NCBI GenBank assembly: GCA_002401545.1
Contig: NVTJ01000069.1
Span: 2,119 to 13,761 of the forward strand
Direction of reading: 5' to 3'
DNA: 11,643 nt
DNA from: Alphaproteobacteria bacterium
GTDB lineage: Bacteria > Pseudomonadota > Alphaproteobacteria > Sphingomonadales > Emcibacteraceae
Under the pieces are notes generated by a model, which saw only the letters and a program-made list of their open reading frames with translations, did not search any database and was not told where the DNA came from. The translations under genes and the position numbers were made by a program. Below, piece by piece: positions 6,775-11,643 of this stretch (position 1 is its first letter; each line of letters begins with the position of its first letter).

Positions 6775-7398
6775 TTACGCAGACACGCCAAGTTTGCGCA
6801 TCAGTGTCAGCATTTCTTTGCCACAGCCTTCATCAAGCTCGCGGTAATGCTCAAGGTGCCGTTCATAGGTTCGGCTCCACATGCCCTTGGGGCGGCTTGG
6901 CTCGCTGCCCCATAATTGATTGCCGCCTAGTTTTCGCTGGAGACTAAACAGCTTGGAAAACGGGCGGTCATGGTGGGCGATACGTTGAGAGCGATAACCA
7001 AGCCTCCAAGCCTCTCGACTTGCAAACTCTCTGCACCCAGGCGGTCGATGCAGCTTGCCTACACGCTGCCCAGACTTGGGGCACAGTGCCCACCAGCGCC
7101 GTCCGCCGTAGTTTTGAGGGGTATGGGTCAGTGTTATGCGTTGAACGACCCTACGAGCCTCGCTGTCCGTTGCTTTCCATATGAAAGCCAGCCTCAAATA
7201 TGCAGCTTCTGGGTTGCGCAGGTCATATGTATAATTCACCGCATCAATCATCTGATCAGTGAGTGACCAGATTAATGACCCAGTGCCAGCCGAACCGTCT
7301 TTGACCTGGCCACTTCGCACCATGCCCATAAGGTCAATGGTTCTGCCAGCTTCCACCAAAGGCCTGCCACCCCATCGGCCTGAATTGCAGTTACCCAT
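6775..7398 (-). CDS. Conserved 207-residue protein of mobile elements, function unknown
   Basis: The pattern resembles a family often seen in proteobacterial islands and plasmids: an N-terminal GNCNSGRWGGRP block (2-13), a middle strand-rich part, then TPQNYGGRRWWALCPKSGQR (93-112), and FASREAWRLGYRSQR (125-139) followed by HHDRPFSK. I know of no established function. The conserved Arg/Trp-rich blocks suggest nucleic-acid contact, which is inference. Four Cys are scattered (4, 106, 122, 192) and do not form a clear zinc site. The ATG is preceded by TTGGAGGT with ideal spacing, the strongest ribosome site in the element. A 12-bp inverted repeat lies 24 bases upstream of the start. It is the last gene of the minus-strand module, and the GC content falls just beyond its stop. 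Confidence 0.8.
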   Translation of the reverse strand: MGNCNSGRWGGRPLVEAGRTIDLMGMVRSGQVKDGSAGTGSLIWSLTDQMIDAVNYTYDLRNPEAAYLRLAFIWKATDSEARRVVQRITLTHTPQNYGGRRWWALCPKSGQRVGKLHRPPGCREFASREAWRLGYRSQRIAHHDRPFSKLFSLQRKLGGNQLWGSEPSRPKGMWSRTYERHLEHYRELDEGCGKEMLTLMRKLGVSA

Positions 7399-7422
7399 TA
7401 CGCACCTCCAATTTGGATTTTC

Positions 7423-7460
7423 CTAAATGATCAGAGAACTTTGCCTTGCTGACCATTTAG
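7423..7460. repeat. 12-bp imperfect inverted repeat upstream of the 207-residue gene
   Basis: CTAAATGATCAG (7423-7434) and CTGACCATTTAG (7449-7460) are complementary at 11 of 12 positions, with a 14-base spacer. It lies between the primase stop and the next gene's ribosome site. Its arms contain TGA(C/T)CATTTAG, similar to the TGACCATTAA found upstream of the HTH gene. It could be an operator, or a hairpin controlling readthrough in the operon. No T-run follows on either strand, so it is not a clear terminator. Confidence 0.55.
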
Positions 7461-7502
7461 CAATCCTTTTTGCTCCACTACACCAGCTTTGGCTTTTGAC
7501 AC

Positions 7503-7541
7503 CACCACCACACACCCACCCTATAAAGGGGGGTGGTGGTG
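7503..7541. repeat. Hairpin across the primase stop codon
   Basis: CACCACCAC (7503-7511) can pair with GTGGTGGTG (7533-7541). An inner CCCT/AGGG stem (7519-7522/7527-7530) can close the loop. The structure covers the last codons and stop of the primase gene, encoding the odd tail AHHHPPL. No U-tract follows it on the minus strand, so it may protect an mRNA 3' end or reduce readthrough rather than act as an intrinsic terminator. Confidence 0.4.
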
Positions 7542-9608
7542 CGCATTGGTGAGTGGACCTGCCCCACCTTGCTCCGCTCCACCTTTGGAGGTGGCGCAAT
7601 TGCCTTCTATTGGTCGGTCCACTTCGATAAATGGCCGCATTTGGCGGCCTTTATCTTTCTTTTCCACGACTTTCAAATGGCCATCATCAATCCATGCCTT
7701 GATCAGTCGTTTTAGTTTGCGCTTATCAATAGGATCATCAGGATCAAGGCCCAGCACCTCAGCAATAGCGATACCCACCCAACCATCTTTGGCTTGTGAA
7801 CTATGTCGCCATTGCCCATCAGCGACCACGCGCTGCACCTTCCTTATGGTTTCGTCATCAACACCATCAAAAGGGTTGGGTGGCGTCCAGGGTTCAACCA
7901 CGCCAACGTTGTCACCGCCCTCTGTACCCCCCATGCCATTGGACACACCATTGCCAAGAGGTACAGAAGTCATGCGATACCAGTCTGCATTTTCTGGCGG
8001 GGCGCGGTTGTGTTTGTCATCGACAACGGAAAAATAGCGGCGACGTTGATCCTCACCCTCAATCCCAAATGACTTTGCCTCCTTCTCACTCATCCGGTTA
8101 AGGACCAATGCCGAGCGGACAGCATTGATCAAGGCACTAGCGCCACGCGATGTTTCAGCCGTTACCTTTTGATCACCCAGCTTGCGGGAATGATGGACAA
8201 GGACGATTACGCAATTTGCCTGTTTGGCCAGGCGGCCCCATTTCTTGGCGATGGCATCAATCTTGGTGTTTGCATTCTCATCAACCGCGTGCGAACTGAC
8301 AAACGGGTCAACAATCAGCACATCAATCTGTCTATTGATTAACTCTCTCAACAAAGCCTCATAAACGGGCTCAATGATACGAAACGACTTTTTGTCCTCA
8401 GTTGCCGTACAAAGCCCGGCACCATCCATAGCGCTATCGACAAACAACCGATCAGCGCAGTCCTCTTTTGTGATGCCATGATGTATTGCAAAGGCAGTGA
8501 GTTGGCGCGACAACTCATCTCCATCATCTTCCAGGTTCCAAAGCCATACCCGTTGCGGGCCGCCCCAAATCGTTTTGCCAAGCACCTCCTTGCCACTGGA
8601 GAGCGCCAGCGCGGTTCCAGCCATAAGTAAGGACTTTCCCACGCCCCCAGGCGCAATAACGGCAGTCACAGCACCCCGTAACAACCATCGGCCATAAACC
8701 CAGGGACGCGGTGGTATTGCCGCCGGATCAGCCCAGGGGAATGGCTTTGCCGTAAAATGAACTTCTTTGGGAGCTTCACCTGCCCCCTGACCATCCTCTT
8801 TTCGCTTTAAGTCGATCTTGCGAGGCTGCGCCAACCCCGCTGTCCATGCCCCCTTGATTGTCTTGTTGATTTCTTCGGCATCAAGCCCAATCCCCTCCGC
8901 CGTCTCATACAGGCGGGCTTGCGCGCTTGCTTCATCAATCACACCGCTCGCGGCGAGCTGCGCTATGGCAAAAGTGGATTTGTTTAACTGGTCATTCCGC
9001 CCGCCCTCTGGCGTGTGTTCCAGTTCATCCAGTTCGCTTTGCAGCGCTGCTTTGCCATAGGCGCTTGTACCAATATCATTCGCTGGTTCATTCAAAGACG
9101 CTTGTGGCTTCTTCAGTGCATCAAGCAGCCAGTCCTGCATTGGGGCAAGATTGTCCAGGCAAGCGTTTTCAGCCAGTCGGTATTCCGCACCAGAAGGGTG
9201 GATAGAGCCCGGCCCAACCACGTACCCACCATCGCCCCGCAAATCCATTCCAGGCCAAAACCCTGCTCTGTTTTTTACGATGCCGCCAGGGTGCGAATAA
9301 TAGACATGCCAACCCTTCGCAGTTTTAACCATTGAGCTTTCAGGTACGCGCCACCACTTGGCCGTAATAACGGCCTCTTGCGTATCTAGGTCGAGCACCA
9401 CAAGATTGGATATTGCGCCGGTGGCAATGCCAATGTTGCAGTCAGTACGACTCCATTCCTCAACTTTCTCACGGGATGCACGCTTCTCTTGGAACCGCTT
9501 CCACTTCACTGCGGGCAGTTTATCGCCTTTGCGCACCGGAAACACGCTGTAACCAAGATCGTAAAGGCCGAGCCAATCAATCTTCTTCGGGCTCATTGCT
9601 TTTCTCAT
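7521..9608 (-). CDS. Primase-polymerase fused to RecA-like replicative helicase/RepA domain
   Basis: A 695-residue multidomain replication protein. The N-terminal bifunctional primase/polymerase domain (about 10-165) shows the metal-binding DLD (73-75), KGWHVYY with His101, and DLRGDGGYVVGPGS (122-135). A linker and helical region (about 185-262) follows. The AAA/RecA-like ATPase (about 290-545) has Walker A APGGVGKS (319-326), the acidic NLEDD patch, Walker B VLIVDPF (430-436, Asp434) and VHHSRK (471-476). A small C-terminal winged-helix-like part (about 585-660) ends in a Gly/Ala-rich low-complexity tail. The family primes and unwinds DNA at the element's own origin, as in P4-like and plasmid RepA systems. 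Start choice: ATG 9608 or ATG 9596, both inside the end of the upstream 89-residue gene, with only weak ribosome sites, so translational coupling is likely. Confidence 0.9.
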   Translation of the reverse strand: MRKAMSPKKIDWLGLYDLGYSVFPVRKGDKLPAVKWKRFQEKRASREKVEEWSRTDCNIGIATGAISNLVVLDLDTQEAVITAKWWRVPESSMVKTAKGWHVYYSHPGGIVKNRAGFWPGMDLRGDGGYVVGPGSIHPSGAEYRLAENACLDNLAPMQDWLLDALKKPQASLNEPANDIGTSAYGKAALQSELDELEHTPEGGRNDQLNKSTFAIAQLAASGVIDEASAQARLYETAEGIGLDAEEINKTIKGAWTAGLAQPRKIDLKRKEDGQGAGEAPKEVHFTAKPFPWADPAAIPPRPWVYGRWLLRGAVTAVIAPGGVGKSLLMAGTALALSSGKEVLGKTIWGGPQRVWLWNLEDDGDELSRQLTAFAIHHGITKEDCADRLFVDSAMDGAGLCTATEDKKSFRIIEPVYEALLRELINRQIDVLIVDPFVSSHAVDENANTKIDAIAKKWGRLAKQANCVIVLVHHSRKLGDQKVTAETSRGASALINAVRSALVLNRMSEKEAKSFGIEGEDQRRRYFSVVDDKHNRAPPENADWYRMTSVPLGNGVSNGMGGTEGGDNVGVVEPWTPPNPFDGVDDETIRKVQRVVADGQWRHSSQAKDGWVGIAIAEVLGLDPDDPIDKRKLKRLIKAWIDDGHLKVVEKKDKGRQMRPFIEVDRPIEGNCATSKGGAEQGGAGPLTNAHHHPPL

Positions 9609-9846
9609 CAGTATTAAGGTGATCTCTTTTTGCCTTTAGTTTCCGTGCCTCATTGCGATCCCATGCGGCTTCTTCCATTGCGATACATTTGAGTCCGTGG
9701 ACCAAGTCGCCGAGCGCCGGGCCCAGCATCTTGCGACATTGCTTTCTGTGATGGTTTTTCAGCTTTCTTAACGCTGAAAATCCCCGCCTTAGATTCTCTA
9801 AATCTGAATCGGGAGAAAGGGGAAAATGAGGAGGGTAATCGGTCAT
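9577..9846 (-). CDS. Small 89-residue protein between HTH regulator and primase, function unknown
   Basis: Unrecognised. It is polar and predominantly helical (ENLRRGFSALRKLKNHHRKQ, then LGDLVHGLKCIAMEEAAWDRNEARKLKAKRDHL) with an acidic C-terminus, and has no signal or membrane segment. Its reality is supported by context: its ATG overlaps the HTH gene's TGA as ATGA (9843-9846), and its 3' end overlaps the primase start by 20-32 bases, so it sits in a tightly packed operon. It may be an accessory replication or regulatory factor, which is inference from position only. Confidence 0.7.
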   Translation of the reverse strand: MTDYPPHFPLSPDSDLENLRRGFSALRKLKNHHRKQCRKMLGPALGDLVHGLKCIAMEEAAWDRNEARKLKAKRDHLNTDEKSNEPEED

Positions 9847-10013
9847 TTGCTCGCCCCCTCAATCAGACGGTGGAGCGACTCCACCTTGATCAAAGTCCGG
9901 CGACCAAGCTTTATGGCTTCAAGCTTACCCTCACGGATCAGCGCGTAAATTGATGTGCGGCCAAGGCTCAGTGCCTTCGCTGCATCGTTTATTGAAAGTG
10001 TGATGGGTTCCAT
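9843..10013 (-). CDS. AlpA/excisionase-like helix-turn-helix DNA-binding protein
   Basis: A 56-residue protein with a single HTH_17/MerR-like winged helix: LSINDAAKALSLGRTSIYALI (helix-turn-helix) then REGKLEAIKLGRRTLIKVESLHRLIE (wing and last helix). Proteins of this class act as excisionases or as transcriptional switches (AlpA in P4-like elements and Gram-negative PICIs), guiding integrase towards excision and activating element genes. I chose ATG 10013 because GGAG lies six bases upstream. A GTG at 10040 would add nine residues but lacks a ribosome site. The stop overlaps the next start (ATGA). The 96-base gap upstream holds a TGACCATT dyad and is the likely regulatory site of this gene, possibly self-controlled. 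Confidence 0.88.
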   Translation of the reverse strand: MEPITLSINDAAKALSLGRTSIYALIREGKLEAIKLGRRTLIKVESLHRLIEGASK

Positions 10014-10087
10014 AACCTTCTCCAGTGCAACTTCCCGCACATACTGGCGGGTACAGGATCAAGCTATTTGATTTGAACAGTGAATTT

Positions 10088-10112
10088 GGTCATTAAAGGA
10101 TATTAATGGTCA
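10088..10112. promoter_or_regulatory. Dyad with GGTCA half-sites upstream of the HTH gene
   Basis: CATTAA (10091-10096) and TTAATG (10103-10108) form a 6-bp inverted repeat around AGGATA. Each arm is joined to a GGTCA element (10088-10092 and 10108-10112). Read on the minus strand, the right arm gives TGACCATTAA, close to the TGACCATTTAG arms at 7423-7460. The site lies about 75-100 bases ahead of the HTH start and overlaps the end of the 214-residue gene. Operator function is inferred. Confidence 0.4.
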
Positions 10113-10754
10113 GGAAGTGGGGTCAATGTCCTTTTTAAGCAACTCAAGAATTGCTCTTGCAAACGGTTTCAAAGTTGACGCACCGAGTACCTCATTTTTC
10201 TCCTCAATTGTTGTGTCAGCATTGGCCTTTAATCCATCCCGCATAACTTCAATTAAGCGAGTCTCCGTACCAGGTTTTTTAGGGTCGAAACCGGTATCCT
10301 CATAAAGAAACACTACAACTCTAGCCAAAGCCAAAGGCCACTTATCTGAAGTTGGCCGGCCCTTGATCTGTTTTGATTTCACAGGCGCTGGTTCCAGTGT
10401 TTCAGCGCCCTCCAACATTTTTTCCACGTCGCCACGATTGAACGTCACACCAAAGGCTTGCCAATGGTAACGCTTATCAATCCACGTATCAAAGTCACCA
10501 GAATCCCAATCTTGTTCCAGTTCCGCATGTCCTTTTGCCCACCAAAATTCCGTTGGCAAGTTCACGTTTGTGGATTCTTCTTTATCCTTGACAAAGAGAA
10601 CTGCCCTCGTCTCAATCAAGCCATTGTTAGCACGTTTGGCGATAGCTAGAGGGGCTTTGCGCCACCCCAACATTTTTTTTACACGCTCAAGCGCTTCAGC
10701 AGCGCTCATCCATTTCTTTTTGTCTAAAGCGCCATCGTCAGATTGATCATCCAT
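10110..10754 (-). CDS. 214-residue unknown protein downstream of integrase
   Basis: I do not recognise a family. The N-terminal 15 residues are acidic. A helical segment WMSAAEALERVKKMLGWRKAP (16-36) follows, then a strand-rich middle with several Trp (EFWWAKGHAELEQDWDSGDFDTWID), a basic break KSKQIKGRPTSDKWP (126-140), and a helical C-terminus. It is soluble, with no membrane segment. The ATG lies two bases after the integrase stop. GGGAG in the last integrase codons serves as ribosome site, so it is co-transcribed and probably translated with integrase. Position suggests a role in element control or maintenance, but nothing in the sequence proves it. Confidence 0.75.
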   Translation of the reverse strand: MDDQSDDGALDKKKWMSAAEALERVKKMLGWRKAPLAIAKRANNGLIETRAVLFVKDKEESTNVNLPTEFWWAKGHAELEQDWDSGDFDTWIDKRYHWQAFGVTFNRGDVEKMLEGAETLEPAPVKSKQIKGRPTSDKWPLALARVVVFLYEDTGFDPKKPGTETRLIEVMRDGLKANADTTIEEKNEVLGASTLKPFARAILELLKKDIDPTS

Positions 10755-10756
10755 GC

Positions 10757-11643
10757 CTACGCTCCCGGTTTGAATTGCAAAATGTCAGCAGCGTTATTTC
10801 CCAAGTACGAAGCCCAAGCGTCCATAAGCACCCGGCGCTTCTCAAGATAGTTGGTCCGGCGATAGGCTGCCTCGACCCGGTTGCTGATTGAGTGCGCCAG
10901 TGCCGCCTCGACTATGTCGCCTGGCGTGCCGGTCATTTCCGCTGCCCAATCTCTGAACGCTGAACGAAACCCATGAACCGTTGCCGTTTTGATGCCTGCT
11001 GTGCGCAAAACCTTGGCCAGTGTCATGTCAGACATTTGCTTGCCTGAAAGCCCCGGAAATACAGGCGCGCCTTTGCGTCCTGCTCGAATGGTGTGGACCT
11101 TGGCTAATATGGCTAGCGCCTCATCACACAGGGGCACCATATGCGCCTTCCCTGCTTTCATACGCTTGCCTGGAATTGTCCAGACCGCCTCGTCAACATC
11201 AATCTCTTCCCATGTTGCACCGCGCACCTCACCAGAACGCGCCGCCGTCAGGATCAAAACCCGTAACGCTAAGCGCCCGATGCTATCGCTGCCTGTAAGC
11301 GTTTTCATCAATGCCGGAGTTTCATCATAGGCCAGTGCCGCAAAATGGTTGTCGCTTTTGGGTTGGCGAGGCAATCCCATACTAATTGAGCGCATCGGCG
11401 CTTCGTTTGAACGAAAGCCCTTCGCATACGCCCAATCAAGCACCACACCGATACGCTGGCGGACCCGTCGCGCCGTTTCCGGTTTCTCCAGCCATATTGG
11501 TAAAAGTAGGTCTCGTATCTCCGGGCCATTAATTTGATCGACGCATACAGAACCGATGGCAGGAAAAGCGTAGGCCTTGAGGGATGATAGCCATTGCGCC
11601 GTATGCTTGGCGTTGCGCCAGCTTCCCTTATGCTCTGCGTGCA
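10757..11643 (-). CDS. int: P4-type tyrosine integrase (5' end outside window)
   Basis: 294 codons plus a TAG stop are visible, and the frame is open to the window edge. The complete family is about 400 residues, so roughly the first 100 (arm-binding domain) are missing. The visible part begins with the core-binding region (HKGSWRNAKHTAQW...INGPEIRDLLLPIW...KPETARRVRQRI), then the catalytic domain. The active-site residues are all present: Arg135 (TAARSGEVRG), Lys162 (RMKAGK), His223 and Arg226 (HGFR), His250 (LAHS) and nucleophile Tyr260 (EAAYRR), numbered from the first visible codon. It catalyses site-specific recombination between the tRNA site and the element. A GTG at 11446 is internal and not the start. 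The gene points towards the tRNA-Ser but lies about 8.7 kb from it, so its promoter and the attR side should be just beyond the window. Confidence 0.95.
   Translation of the reverse strand, partial: HAEHKGSWRNAKHTAQWLSSLKAYAFPAIGSVCVDQINGPEIRDLLLPIWLEKPETARRVRQRIGVVLDWAYAKGFRSNEAPMRSISMGLPRQPKSDNHFAALAYDETPALMKTLTGSDSIGRLALRVLILTAARSGEVRGATWEEIDVDEAVWTIPGKRMKAGKAHMVPLCDEALAILAKVHTIRAGRKGAPVFPGLSGKQMSDMTLAKVLRTAGIKTATVHGFRSAFRDWAAEMTGTPGDIVEAALAHSISNRVEAAYRRTNYLEKRRVLMDAWASYLGNNAADILQFKPGA

Larger units (their letters stand above)
2055..11643. mobile_element. tRNA-Ser-integrated island or satellite-like element (right end outside window)
   Basis: The left border is the tRNA 3' end. The element carries a P4-type integrase, an AlpA/excisionase-like HTH protein, a primase-helicase, several unknowns and an ATPase/methyltransferase cargo cassette. 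All right-half genes lie on the minus strand and form one integration-replication block. The gene content (integrase, AlpA, primase-helicase, no capsid or tail genes) fits P4-like or PICI-like phage satellites or small replicating islands. Type assignment is an inference, because the right end and any packaging genes are not visible. Base composition is mosaic: 2055 to about 6670 is AT-rich, the remainder GC-richer. Confidence 0.75.

Noticed and set aside
7489..9552. Plus-strand frames of up to 182 codons opposite the primase gene
   Set aside because: Low-complexity Pro/Ser-rich shadows of a GC-rich coding strand. The minus-strand protein has intact catalytic motifs.
1..11643. CRISPR array or insertion sequence
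   Set aside because: No regularly spaced repeats with unique spacers, no transposase-like protein and no IS-type terminal inverted repeats were seen.

Overview
The window looks like a bacterial chromosome segment, most likely alphaproteobacterial. That placement rests on the style of the HIT and RlpA proteins, the tRNA-adjacent P4-type integrase module, and a CTTG-type -35 ahead of the tRNA. It shows the junction between host chromosome and an integrative element lodged at a tRNA-Ser gene. No species assignment can be made from sequence alone.

Host part (1-2054): the tail of an alpha/beta-hydrolase-like protein, a HIT-family nucleotide hydrolase/transferase (+), a convergent RlpA-type septal lytic transglycosylase lipoprotein (-) sharing a hairpin terminator with it, and a complete tRNA-Ser(UGA) with encoded CCA.

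Element, left arm and cargo (2055-about 6670): the tRNA 3' end is followed by very AT-rich DNA with an 8-bp inverted repeat and two copies of GTTCCCACAC, which are candidate integrase arm sites. Then come three cargo genes. A GHKL (Hsp90/MutL-type) ATPase gene and an uncharacterised 415-residue protein gene overlap by one base on +. A C5-cytosine DNA methyltransferase gene on - converges on them with a 26-bp tail-to-tail overlap. No known nuclease is recognisable. My best reading is a compact, possibly undescribed modification-linked defence or DNA-maintenance system.

Element, right core (about 6680-11643): a higher-GC block with all genes on -. In transcription order these are a P4-type tyrosine integrase (5' end outside the window), a 214-residue unknown, an AlpA/excisionase-like HTH protein, an 89-residue unknown, a primase-polymerase/RecA-like helicase fusion, and a 207-residue conserved unknown. 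Integrase, AlpA and primase-helicase together are the early module of P4-like or PICI-like satellites and related islands. No structural phage gene is visible. The right attachment site should lie beyond the window.

Working model: the right block integrates, excises and possibly replicates the element, while the left AT-rich block is accessory cargo with its own base composition, placed next to the attachment site. Shared TGACCATT-type inverted repeats upstream of the HTH gene and of the 207-residue gene hint at common regulation.
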